Source of the DNA: Pseudomonas sp. BCA17
GTDB taxonomy: Bacteria; Pseudomonadota; Gammaproteobacteria; Pseudomonadales; Pseudomonadaceae
Length of the DNA stretch: 64,000 nucleotides
Assembly: GCF_004519405.1 (NCBI RefSeq)
Contig: NZ_SGWI01000006.1
Span: 248,001-312,000 of the forward strand
Direction of reading: 5' to 3'
Below, piece by piece: positions 1 through 7,414 of the stretch. A program made the position numbers and the translations under genes. The stretch's first letter is position 1. Each line of letters starts with the position of its first letter. The notes under the pieces were generated by a model, which worked only from the letters and a program-made list of their open reading frames with translations, had not been told where the DNA came from and did no database searches.

Positions 1-36
1 CAAGGAGTAACGCAGCACACACCAAGAGGAAATATC

Positions 37-177
37 ATGTCCCGTCGCCTATATATGCTGGTAGCCGCCCTGCTGATCGTCAGCCTCAGCGGCTGCGTGA
101 TCCTGCCGGAACACCGGCATTGCTGCTGGCGCTACTACGGCGCCGCCACCCCCGCAACCAGCACCGTCAACAGCTAA
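37..177 (+). CDS. small predicted lipoprotein (46 aa)
   Basis: Short ORF with an AGAGGAAA-like ribosome site just upstream of the ATG. The N-terminus MSRRLYMLVAALLIVSLSGC is a short basic start, a hydrophobic stretch and a lipobox LSGC, so a lipoprotein anchored at Cys20 is predicted. The mature part is only about 27 residues, with an HCCWRYYG segment and a Thr/Ala-rich tail. Its stop overlaps the convergent DUF1652 gene by 4 nt. No family is recognised. It could be a cell-envelope microprotein; the function is unknown. Confidence 0.6.
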   Translation: MSRRLYMLVAALLIVSLSGCVILPEHRHCCWRYYGAATPATSTVNS

Positions 178-422
178 GCCATCGCCGCAAAACCACGGCG
201 CCCAGCCTTGATCTCGGTGCGCAACTCGCCAATCAGGTTTGAGATGGAACGGATGCTGTCCAGACCTTGGGGCGAGACCCGAGTCAGCAGCAGGTCGACA
301 CGGCCGGACGCCGGTTCGAACACGCAAATGCGCAGCGAACCGTCGCTGTTGAGGCTGCAATCACATGCCAGCGGCAGGAACCCCGCGGCCATGATGCGGT
401 TGAGTTCGACGATTGAAATCAT
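174..422 (-). CDS. DUF1652 family protein
   Basis: An 82-residue protein beginning MISIVELNRIMAAGFLPLAC, the typical start of the small DUF1652 proteins common in Pseudomonas. Later it contains a conserved-looking VFEPASGRVDLLLTRV segment and a helical C-terminus with RSISNLIGELRTEI. No signal peptide or membrane segment is visible, so it is probably cytosolic. The family has no established function. The ATG is preceded by a region with no strong Shine-Dalgarno. It converges on the upstream lipoprotein gene with a 4-nt overlap. Confidence 0.75.
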   Translation of the reverse strand: MISIVELNRIMAAGFLPLACDCSLNSDGSLRICVFEPASGRVDLLLTRVSPQGLDSIRSISNLIGELRTEIKAGRRGFAAMA

Positions 423-666
423 GATGAGGCCCCGTCCGTGGATTCACCCGGTAAGTGCTATACAGCCAGCATAGATAAGCATTTGCCTGCTACTGAACAA
501 TTAACTCAAAAGTGTTAGCTGTGCCTCACTATGCTGTGAAAACGCTGGTGTGCTGGCGCCAGAAACCCAGCACGCGACCTCTCGTCTGCGGCTTGCGCGA
601 AGGCTTGACTCAAAGCGTCGATCACAAGACGCTCTTGGCTTTTGGCCATCATCCGAGCCGTCCCCC

Positions 667-1611
667 ATGAACATCGATCCCCCACGCCTGCCCGACAGCG
701 ACGTCTACAAAACCCTGCTGGAATCGACCAAGGCCATCCCCTGGCGTATTGACTGGCAGACCATGACCTTCAGCTATATCGGCCCGCAGATCGAAACATT
801 GCTGGGCTGGACCCCGCAAAGCTGGGTCAGCGTGGATGACTGGGTCGAACGCATGCACCCGGACGACCGCGAATACGTGGTGAATTTCTGCGTATCGCAA
901 TCACGCGCCGGCGTCGATCACGAGGCTGACTATCGCGCACTGACGGTCAATGGCGACTATGTGTGGATTCGCGATGTGGTGCATGTGGTGCGCAAAGACG
1001 GCGAAGTGGAGGCACTGATCGGCTTCATGTTCGATATCAGCGAACGCAAAAAGACTGAAGAACACCTGATCCGCCTGCAAAAACAACTGGAGGAGTATTC
1101 CTTCCAGGACGGCCTCACAGGCATCGCCAACCGCCGCATGTTCGACACCGTGCTGGAACGCGAATGGGCCAGCGCGCTGCGCAGCCGGTTACCGCTGTCG
1201 TTGATCATCCTCGATATTGATTTCTTCAAGCAGTACAACGACCACTACGGCCATATCAAGGGCGATGAATGCCTGCGCCAGGTGGCACGCACCCTGTCCC
1301 AGGCCGCCAACCGGCCACGGGACTTCATTGCACGCATCGGCGGCGAAGAGTTTGTGTGGCTGCTGCCGGAAACCGATGCCGCGTCGGCGCGGCAGGTGGC
1401 CCGACGGTGCCTGCATCTGATTTGCCAACAACAGATCGAGCACGCTTCCTCGCCCGTATCGAACCTGCTGACGTTGAGCCTGGGCGTGGGCACTCACATC
1501 GTTACGCCCGACAGCGTCGTGTTGCGGTTTGTCGAATCCGTCGACAAGTTGCTCTACCAAGCCAAACACAATGGCAGGATGCGCGCGGAGTTTTCCGATA
1601 GTGAAGTTTGA
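667..1611 (+). CDS. PAS-GGDEF diguanylate cyclase
   Basis: A 314-residue cytosolic signalling enzyme predicted to make cyclic di-GMP from two GTP. Residues about 20-128 form a PAS_3-type sensor (GWTP, MHPDDRE, then FDISERK). Residues about 140-305 are the GGDEF domain with the active-site loop GGEEF at 225-229. An RPRD product-inhibition (I-site) motif sits five residues before it (217-220), so feedback inhibition is expected. A longer reading frame runs back to 550, but the first residues there are low-complexity and the PAS-like part begins after 667, so ATG 667 is chosen. There are no membrane segments and no EAL domain. The ligand is unknown. Confidence 0.85.
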   Translation: MNIDPPRLPDSDVYKTLLESTKAIPWRIDWQTMTFSYIGPQIETLLGWTPQSWVSVDDWVERMHPDDREYVVNFCVSQSRAGVDHEADYRALTVNGDYVWIRDVVHVVRKDGEVEALIGFMFDISERKKTEEHLIRLQKQLEEYSFQDGLTGIANRRMFDTVLEREWASALRSRLPLSLIILDIDFFKQYNDHYGHIKGDECLRQVARTLSQAANRPRDFIARIGGEEFVWLLPETDAASARQVARRCLHLICQQQIEHASSPVSNLLTLSLGVGTHIVTPDSVVLRFVESVDKLLYQAKHNGRMRAEFSDSEV

Positions 1612-1637
1612 CGCCGGGATCAAATTCCGGGCAAAAA

Positions 1638-1670
1638 AAATCCCAAGTAGCTGATGGAAACTTGGGATTT
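1638..1670 (-). terminator. intrinsic terminator hairpin, U-tract on the minus strand
   Basis: Perfect 10-bp inverted repeat AAATCCCAAG / CTTGGGATTT with a 13-nt loop. Read on the minus strand it is followed by eight T, the classic rho-independent arrangement. On the plus strand the stem runs into AAAAA, so it is weaker for the cyclase gene. It lies 230 bp downstream of the minus-strand gene at 1900-2160, or it could end a small RNA. Confidence 0.6.
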
Positions 1671-1899
1671 AAAAATGCATAAACCGTGGGAGGTGAACGC
1701 CCGGCTATAGTAACGGTTGAGCAAACCCGCAACAAGATTATTTTAATCCTTTCGTCGGATTAAAAGCGTCGTAAGTCATTCAATATCCACACATTTTTTA
1801 AGGTAGCCAATAACAATAGTGCCACTTTTTGGTGCAATAAGCGTTTATAAGCACCCACACTTTGTCGGCCTATTCCCGCTATTTAAATAAGGTTATTGA

Positions 1900-2160
1900 T
1901 TAGAGCGGGCCAATTGTTTCGGCATACTGTTTCTTGAGTTGCTTGCAGGCTTCAGGAGGGACCAGGCTGGTGGGGGCAGCCGCACGGGCGACACTTTCAA
2001 GATGTTGGCAGAATGCCAGGCGTTCGGCGGCCTGCTCCCGCTCTCGGTCGACCTCAGCGTTCAGCCGCATGAAATAAGCGCCCAGCAGCACCGCCACGCA
2101 CAAAACCCCGATCGCAAAAAAGCGAAAGCTGCTCGAGGATGGCGGTTCTGGCTGATTCAT
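1900..2160 (-). CDS. small single-pass membrane protein, unknown function
   Basis: An 86-residue protein starting MNQPEPPSSSSFRFFAIGVL. The frame can be opened three codons earlier at a TTG (2169), but the ATG at 2160 is preferred. One transmembrane helix (about residues 11-29, FFAIGVLCVAVLLGAYFM) is followed by a charged, probably periplasmic or coiled helix (NAEVDREREQAAERLAF). A C-terminal part carries two Cys (FCQHLE and EACKQLK) that could pair. No family is recognised. Confidence 0.55.
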   Translation of the reverse strand: MNQPEPPSSSSFRFFAIGVLCVAVLLGAYFMRLNAEVDREREQAAERLAFCQHLESVARAAAPTSLVPPEACKQLKKQYAETIGPL

Positions 2161-2253
2161 GTCTCGCAAGCGTCCTGCTGGAGTGACTAGAAGTACTCAA
2201 TTGTATGCAAATAGAAACCTATTCATTGTCGTGGTTTTGTAAAAACCGTGTAA

Positions 2254-3162
2254 CTACAACGTTTCCGCCTGCTGCCGACGCCGAAACTGCCCCGGCGCCA
2301 CACCATGGGCCTTGCGGAAACAACGGGAGAAGTAGGCTTCATCGGTAAAGCCACAACGTTGCGCAATGACGCCGATCATCTGTGTGCTGTTGAGCAACAG
2401 GGTGCGTGCCAATTGCATCCGGCGATCAAGCACCAGCTGGGAGAAGGGTTTACCGGTTTCCTTGCGCAGCAGATGCGTCAGGTAGTTGGGTGACAGGAAT
2501 GCGGCGGCGGCCGTGTCGATCAGGTTCAGGCTGGGCTCGTGCACATGCTCGCGGATATAGCCCTGCACCCGCGCCAAGGCGTCCTTGCGCCCGCGCCGGA
2601 TGGCGTTGTTGGCGGCAAAGGCTTGCAGCGGCCCGGCGTACTGCTCGCAGACCAGTCCTATCAGTTGAAACAGGTAGCCCTTGAGCCTCTCGCGGGCACC
2701 AAAAGCGCGATGGGTGTCGAGGGCTCGCATATGGGCCAGCCAGGTTTTGACTTCTTCGAACGCCGCATCATCGAGGATAAAGTCCAGTTGTTCCTGAAAG
2801 CGAAACGGCGACAGCTCCGGCGCCTGTCCGAAGGGGATATCCTCCAGGTCCAGCGGGTCACAGGTCAGCTGCGGCAGGAAAAACGCCTGGCTGAAGTTGA
2901 TCAGCATGAACTCGCCGTCTTCGGGATGGGGGATCACATGCAGGCGATGGGGCAGGATGAACGCCAGGGCTTTACGCGGAAACGGTCGCACCGCCCCGCC
3001 GATATGCTGCACGGTGTCGCCGCCGAGGTTGATCTGGATCTGGAAGTACTCATGCCGATGAGGCGTGGTCAGCGCCGCCCGCCCGCGTTTGTCGCGGATA
3101 TAGAAGTCGGGGCGGTCGCTGCGTTGCTCCATGCCATAAGTGGTGACGCGGGTGCCGGGCAT
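2254..3162 (-). CDS. AraC/XylS-family transcriptional regulator
   Basis: A 302-residue regulator. The N-terminal half is an AraC-type cupin sensing domain (TPHRHEYFQIQINLGGDT, then LPHRLHVIPH). The C-terminal ~95 residues hold the two helix-turn-helix units (NLIDTAAAAFLSPNYLTHLL and IGVIAQRCGFTDEAYFSRCF) ending in the usual FRKAHGVAPGQFRRR signature. It lies directly upstream of, and codirectional with, nothing but a stop region. The neighbour on its 5' side is the FAH-family hydrolase on the same strand, 36 nt away, so the two may be co-expressed. The effector is unknown. Confidence 0.85.
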   Translation of the reverse strand: MPGTRVTTYGMEQRSDRPDFYIRDKRGRAALTTPHRHEYFQIQINLGGDTVQHIGGAVRPFPRKALAFILPHRLHVIPHPEDGEFMLINFSQAFFLPQLTCDPLDLEDIPFGQAPELSPFRFQEQLDFILDDAAFEEVKTWLAHMRALDTHRAFGARERLKGYLFQLIGLVCEQYAGPLQAFAANNAIRRGRKDALARVQGYIREHVHEPSLNLIDTAAAAFLSPNYLTHLLRKETGKPFSQLVLDRRMQLARTLLLNSTQMIGVIAQRCGFTDEAYFSRCFRKAHGVAPGQFRRRQQAETL

Positions 3163-3198
3163 AGCGCTCTCTCGGGTAGCCAGGGCACCACTTTAGCC

Positions 3199-3894
3199 TC
3201 AACCGTGGCCCAAGGTGAAACTCAACTCGCCGACACCGTCGATACCGGCAGTCACAGTATCTCCCGGTTGCAACGCGCCGACCCCGGCGGGGGTGCCGGT
3301 GAAGATCAGGTCACCGGCCTTGAGCGCCACGGACCGGGAAGCGTGGCTGATCACTTCGCTGACCGACCAGATCTGGTCGGCCAAGTCGCCGACCTGACGT
3401 TGTTCGCCATTGACCTTCAGCCAGATTTTGCCGGTGGACGGGTGCCCTGCCGCACTCACCGGCTGCAACGCGGTACTGGGCGCCGACTCATCAAAGGCTT
3501 TGGCCCATTCCCACGGGCGTGAGAGCTTTTTCGCCTGGGCTTGCAAGTCGCGGCGTGTCAGGTCGATCCCCACGCCATAACCCCAGATGAGAGAAAAGGC
3601 ATCCTCAGGGCTGATGTCCACCCCGCCCTTGCCGATGGCCACCACCAGTTCCACTTCATGGTGCAGGTCGGCAGTCAGCGGCGGGTAGGCGATCACACCT
3701 TCGGCCGGCACCACCGCATCCGCAGGTTTCATGAAGAAGAACGGCGGCTCGCGATCCGGGTCATGCCCCATTTCGCGGGCGTGCTCGCTGTAGTTGCGGC
3801 CGACGCAGAACACGCGACGCAGGGGGAAACGCGCATCGCTGCCCTGGATGGCCAGGGACGGGGTTTGCGCGGGGGGGAATACGAAATCGGTCAT
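3199..3894 (-). CDS. fumarylacetoacetate hydrolase (FAH) family protein
   Basis: A 231-residue single-domain FAH-fold hydrolase; family members cleave fumarylpyruvate, acylpyruvates or related C-C bonds with Mg2+. Diagnostic motifs are VGRNYSEHAREMG near residue 32, FFFMKPADAV, the metal-binding HHEVELVVAIGKGG and the C-terminal GDLIFTGTPAGVG. The start is set at ATG 3894 because AGGAGG lies nine bases upstream; the longer frame to 3948 lacks this. Length and motif spacing fit fumarylpyruvate hydrolase (NagK-like) or oxaloacetate-decarboxylase-type members. The substrate cannot be fixed from sequence. Seven consecutive G occur near the 5' end. Confidence 0.85.
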   Translation of the reverse strand: MTDFVFPPAQTPSLAIQGSDARFPLRRVFCVGRNYSEHAREMGHDPDREPPFFFMKPADAVVPAEGVIAYPPLTADLHHEVELVVAIGKGGVDISPEDAFSLIWGYGVGIDLTRRDLQAQAKKLSRPWEWAKAFDESAPSTALQPVSAAGHPSTGKIWLKVNGEQRQVGDLADQIWSVSEVISHASRSVALKAGDLIFTGTPAGVGALQPGDTVTAGIDGVGELSFTLGHG

Positions 3895-4001
3895 GGCCTG
3901 TGCCTCCTGGTTTACCTGGCACCAGTATGGCAAGCGACAGGAGGGCAAAGTTGGACAGGCTTACGCAGATTTTGCACTGGCCGGTGCAAAGCACCCAGTG
4001 A

Positions 4002-4331
4002 CTATTTGCGCGCTACCTTGTAGCGCAGGCAGTCCTGATAGAAGCTCTGGCGTATCGACTCGGGCTTGAGCCGCGAACGGCTGTCATAGGTCTGCTCGGT
4101 GATGCCCATGGCCATCATGCGCATCCACGATTTGCTGAACTTGATGGTCTGGATCTTCTGGCGCGCCGCATACAGCGACACCCCCGACAACTTGAGTTCC
4201 TGGGCCCTGGCAGCCGTGCCGGCGCCCCAACTGCACATGTACTTGTCACCCTCGCGCAGCTCCCTCGCCTGCACGGCAGCCGCACCGCCCGCCAGGGAGC
4301 AGGCAATCAGCATGATTCCAACAGTGCGCAT
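4002..4331 (-). CDS. secreted protein of unknown function
   Basis: A 109-residue protein with a signal peptide (MRTVGIMLIACSLAGGAAAVQA, cleavage likely after ARA/VQA). The mature part has two Cys (YMCSWG and QDCLRY) that could form a disulfide. ATG 4331 follows GGGGAAG; a GTG four codons upstream is less likely. The mature domain is rich in Lys/Arg and Met (SKSWMRMMAMGI). It is probably periplasmic. No family is recognised with confidence. Confidence 0.6.
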   Translation of the reverse strand: MRTVGIMLIACSLAGGAAAVQARELREGDKYMCSWGAGTAARAQELKLSGVSLYAARQKIQTIKFSKSWMRMMAMGITEQTYDSRSRLKPESIRQSFYQDCLRYKVARK

Positions 4332-4652
4332 TTGCTTCCCCACCTAACCACCTGAAAATAAAAGTGATTCTGGCGAGAATTTTGTTACAAAGGGGCCATT
4401 AAATTGCCTTACTGCGTAAACATTTTACGTACGCAGTAGGCGCCAACTCTGCGGCAAGTGAGCTTGCTCGCGCTGGACCGCGCCTAACCTCACGCAATGA
4501 GCTTTATCGCTTTTCTGTGTAGTCCTCTCGACTGGTTTTCTACGAGACTTCCACGCATCAAGTCATCCCATTCTGTTTTTGCAAACCGTTCATCTCACCG
4601 CTTTTTGTTACGGCAGACTCCGGCGCCTTGCCCTTCTGCCGAGACGTCACGG
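4332..4652. other. gene-poor boundary of the Rhs remnant
   Basis: About 320 bp with no convincing gene. It contains a perfect 9-bp inverted repeat TACTGCGTA (4410-4418) / TACGCAGTA (4430-4438). It also has a half REP-like palindrome around 4455-4480 (GTGAGCTTGCTCGCGCTGG). It carries the promoter-side sequence for the minus-strand secreted protein and the leader of the Rhs remnant. Confidence 0.5.
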
Positions 4653-5327
4653 ATGACCCACGCCTCCCACATCCCCCATATCGAACACGCGCTGGATGGC
4701 TTTCATCAGAGCCTGGCGCACTACCGCCGACAGATGAGCGCCTGGTACGCGCAGGCACTGGACTCACTCAGCCATGTCGCGGATATGCCATCGCTGTTGG
4801 GAATGGATCGGGTGTTACGGGTGGGAGACTCACAGCGCTCGGTGAGCCTTTCCGATGCGGACTTTTCTACCGTAGCCCGTTGCCCGGCGGGCGGTGTGCT
4901 GCAGATCGAGAGCCAGTTCGAGTCGGTGTACGACGTACCGATCGGCAATATCCCCGTTGAAGTCATCGGGCCGGATGACGACAGCTCTGCCGTGGTCGTG
5001 CTGGACGAGCATGGCAAAGGCTCGCACGTTTGTGCAGCAGGCGGGCGATACGAGGTACGGGTACAAGGCGGCGTTTCAGCAGAGCAGGTAGACGCTTTGT
5101 TCGCCTCCTACACCGGGCTGACGGCGGATCTGGAGCAATGGCTGCGCTCACAATGGAAGGGTTTCCGGCCGCATTGGGAGGTGGCGACAGCCAGTGCGGT
5201 TGGCAGCGGTGTGCTGGCAGGCAGTTGGGCGGCGATCAGGGATGTGTGGGACAGCATCAAGCTGGTGCAGGCGATTCTTGAAGACCCGTTGAAATTTGCC
5301 GAACAGCTGGGGGCCGAGGCGGCGTAA
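4653..5327 (+). pseudogene. N-terminal fragment of an Rhs/polymorphic-toxin protein
   Basis: A 224-residue ORF beginning MTHASHIPHIEHALDGFHQS. It looks like the alpha-helical N-terminal cap of Pseudomonas Rhs-type effectors: the HWEVATASAVGSGVLAGSWAA segment followed by DSIKLVQAILEDPLKFAEQL normally leads into a hydrophobic region and about 1000 residues of YD repeats. Here it stops at TAA 5325 immediately after that segment. In another frame the sequence runs straight into a short toxin C-terminus (next feature), so the Rhs core is missing. The frame is open from 4497, but the sequence before 4653 is Ser/Arg-rich with no family character. The family assignment is from memory of related proteins. 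Confidence 0.55.
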
Positions 5328-5466
5328 AACTGGCTATCGCATTGAACATGACGAAAGAAGCGGCGCCCACATAAATGTTTGGTCGGGGAAGAAAAAAGGA
5401 CCGCATTACCTTTTCGACGGCAATCAAAAAATCGTACTGCAGCTAACCAAGAGATTTAAAAAATGA
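5328..5466 (+). pseudogene. orphan C-terminal tip of a polymorphic toxin
   Basis: In a frame +1 relative to the Rhs fragment, 5329-5466 encodes about 45 residues beginning TGYRIEHDERSGAHINVWSG, then a KKGPHYLFDG-type turn and a basic end (QLTKRFKK). This matches the style of the last ~45 residues of Rhs/CdiA toxin tips. It has no start codon or ribosome site of its own. Its TGA overlaps the ATG of the following immunity reading frame (ATGA, 5463-5466), the usual toxin-immunity coupling. The toxin activity class cannot be assigned from so short a remnant. Confidence 0.55.
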
Positions 5467-5886
5467 GCTATCTAGATGAAGTACTGATCAAAGACCTGAA
5501 AAAAAAACAATATTAGTTTCAACACCCTATCTCCAATAGAGCAAGACTCGGTGATCAATAAAATCCATAAGCATGTCCCCTTTAGCGGAAGCAAAATTGC
5601 ATGGGAAAGATTAAAGAGCAGTATTAATCTCGGCTCCGAACCCTCGGAGTCCTCGATTTTTCTTCTCGCTGAAGAAATCAGCAAAGTAACCAGCGCCGAC
5701 CTGATTTTTATCGGTGACTCAGCCTGTGATGGCGCCTATTCAATAGGCCATGAGCACCTAACCCAAACACTCAGAATTTTTTCCGAACTACCTCAACACA
5801 CCTATATTGTGTCGCAGGCAATTAACTGGATTGCGTGCATATCCTTCGAGGGTCACTTGGACTTCGCAACTCTTCCTACTGAGTAA
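5463..5886 (+). pseudogene. toxin-immunity gene with frameshift at an A9 tract
   Basis: ATG 5463 overlaps the toxin-tip stop. It encodes MSYLDEVLIKDLKKK and then stops at TAG 5514 because of nine A at 5499-5507. With eight A the frame continues unbroken (KNNISFNTLSPIEQDSVINK...) to TAA 5886, giving a 140-residue acidic protein with IFIGDSACDGAYSIGHEHL and a C-terminal ...HLDFATLPTE. Position and coupling identify it as the cognate immunity protein; no immunity family is recognised. It is either inactivated, a sequencing error, or restored by slippage on A9. Base composition is markedly AT-richer than the flanks. Confidence 0.6.
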
Positions 5887-6002
5887 GCTTCGTGAGAAGC
5901 AAAACCTTCTCTCCACACCACAACCGCATGTGAGAAATGGACACTTAAGTCCAACACTATGAATGTGGGTAACAATCTTGTAAGAATTTCGCTAGCGAAG
6001 AA

Positions 6003-6392
6003 GTGAAATAAAGATACGAGTTAGTGAAGTCATTTTTGATGCGGGCACGATACGCGTGCGCTTCCATTCGCCTGCGGGAAGTGGCATCACCTTATGGATG
6101 GGCATCTCACCAACTATCGGCGAGGAGCAGGATGTTGAGCTCGATTTGGATGAGATTTTCTCCTGGGGGAAGAACCTCACTCCTTCCTCGCGTAAAGCTC
6201 CACAAATCAACGTTATAAAACGGCATTACCCAAATAACAGCTCAAATCGCTCAAAACGCAGATCAGGAATGAGCGACACTAAAGCTCGGAGGCTCGATAA
6301 TCCTTATTGAGCTTGATGAATCATCCACTCAGAAGTCAGGGTTTGTAGAAGTCAAAGCAACCAAAACCCACCCATATCCAACAAACATTCAA
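6003..6392 (+). pseudogene. degraded second immunity-like gene
   Basis: The frame from 6008 reads IKIRVSEVIFDAGTIRVRFH and then SPTIGEEQDVELDLDEIFSW...APQINVI. A GTG at 6003 in the form GTGAAATAAAG suggests loss of one A in the start codons. An extra A in the A4 run 6217-6220 shifts the frame. After correction it continues NGITQITAQIAQNADQE, meets a TGA at 6270-6272, then ATLKLGGSIILIELDESS and FVEVKATKTHPYPTNI (to about 6392). The corrected frame only stops at 6456, inside the next gene. Three lesions in about 390 bp indicate a pseudogene. It resembles small beta-rich immunity proteins next to Rhs tips, but the family name is not certain. Confidence 0.55.
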
Positions 6393-6400
6393 GCCCAACC

Positions 6401-6838
6401 TCACCCCCACGCCACCACCAACAACCCCACCCCCAACACCAGACACAACGGCGAATAAACATACGTATCCAACCGCGCAAACCTCGACCCGCCTACCTTC
6501 TTGAAAAAACCCACCAGCTCAGAATCCCCGATCGCCCTGGCAAACATGATCACGGCGATCGCGCTGATCACCCACTGCAGCGCCCCATGGGATACCGGCG
6601 AAAAGTACAATCCGACCCGCAAGCAAACGAGCAGCGCTATGGCTACCAGCCCCATCGCGACCAGGAAAGTGACCAGTGCCGAAGGCTTGAATGCCGGCTT
6701 TGGCCCGCCGGCGAATTCGCCCGGCAATTGGGGTATGGCGGCGAGACTGCCGAGTTTTCCACCTGCAGCCCAGTACAGATGCACCATGCTGATACAGGTA
6801 AAAACACCGACGATCCATCGCGCGATGACAAAGCTCAT
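6401..6838 (-). CDS. DUF3995-like integral membrane protein
   Basis: A 145-residue, four-helix membrane protein. Hydrophobic segments lie at about residues 5-23, 50-72, 82-100 and 120-142. The start MSFVIARWIVGVFTCISMVH and the VHLYWAAGGK motif after the first helix are typical of DUF3995 proteins. ATG 6838 is used because the upstream extension to 6898 is non-hydrophobic and lacks a ribosome site. The function is unknown. Its 3' end abuts the immunity pseudogene, so it marks the right edge of the island. Confidence 0.7.
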   Translation of the reverse strand: MSFVIARWIVGVFTCISMVHLYWAAGGKLGSLAAIPQLPGEFAGGPKPAFKPSALVTFLVAMGLVAIALLVCLRVGLYFSPVSHGALQWVISAIAVIMFARAIGDSELVGFFKKVGGSRFARLDTYVYSPLCLVLGVGLLVVAWG

Positions 6839-6930
6839 GGTCGCTCTCCCCGAAAATGTGCGATTGAGGATAGTCGCCCCGGGATTTTTTGTAGGCATTT
6901 CGTCGGCGGCTGGTGGTAAAGTTGCGCCCC

Positions 6931-7320
6931 ATGAAACTCGCCCGTGCCGACCGCTCGCTCATTGCCTGGATGCTCTACTGCTGCGTCCTGTTCAATGTGT
7001 TCGCCTGCAGTATTGGCCATGGGCAGATGATGGGGATGCAGCTCAACGGCATCGGCGGTCAGTTCTGTACGGTGGACCCGCGCACTCAAGCCCCCGCGCA
7101 AACCCAGTCCCCTGATGAGAACCTGCCGACGCTGTCCAAGGCGTTCGGTTGCCCGCTGTGCTCTACCGGTGGCATGGGCCCTGCGTTCAATACCAGTTTG
7201 AATGTGGCCGTATTGCCACAACCCCACGCGCCGCCTCCGGCCATCGTCCTTGCTGCTGACATCCCTGCCCGTTTCAACTGGCCTACGGCCCACCCGCGTG
7301 CACCTCCCGCCGCCGCCTGA
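6931..7320 (+). CDS. DUF2946-like protein, probably metal-associated
   Basis: A 129-residue protein starting MKLARADRSLIAWMLYCCVL: a signal-like N-terminal helix, then a Cys/Met/His-bearing region (FACSIGHGQMMGMQ, FGCPLCSTGG) and a Pro-rich tail. This layout matches DUF2946 proteins, often encoded next to TonB-dependent copper receptors. Here a TonB-dependent receptor starts 94 bp downstream on the same strand, which suggests a common metal-uptake or homeostasis role. The metal itself is an inference. Confidence 0.65.
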   Translation: MKLARADRSLIAWMLYCCVLFNVFACSIGHGQMMGMQLNGIGGQFCTVDPRTQAPAQTQSPDENLPTLSKAFGCPLCSTGGMGPAFNTSLNVAVLPQPHAPPPAIVLAADIPARFNWPTAHPRAPPAAA

Positions 7321-7414
7321 TCCCTTCGCTTTCCGATCCGCACCGCTCACCGTACCCATTGGGGACTACGGCGGCTGTGCGTTGTGTTCAAGCTGAGTTT
7401 TTCAGGATTCAACC

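Noticed and set aside
3868..3874. Run of seven G near the FAH-hydrolase start as a phase-variation tract
   Set aside because: The frame is intact, and seven G is not exceptional in GC-rich DNA.
4410..4438. 9-bp perfect inverted repeat TACTGCGTA/TACGCAGTA as a terminator or attachment site
   Set aside because: No T-tract follows, no second copy or integrase was seen, and only one end of the island could be examined.
4497..4652. Start of the Rhs-type fragment at ATG 4497
   Set aside because: The 52 extra residues are Ser/Arg-rich and not effector-like; ATG 4653 gives a plausible conserved start.
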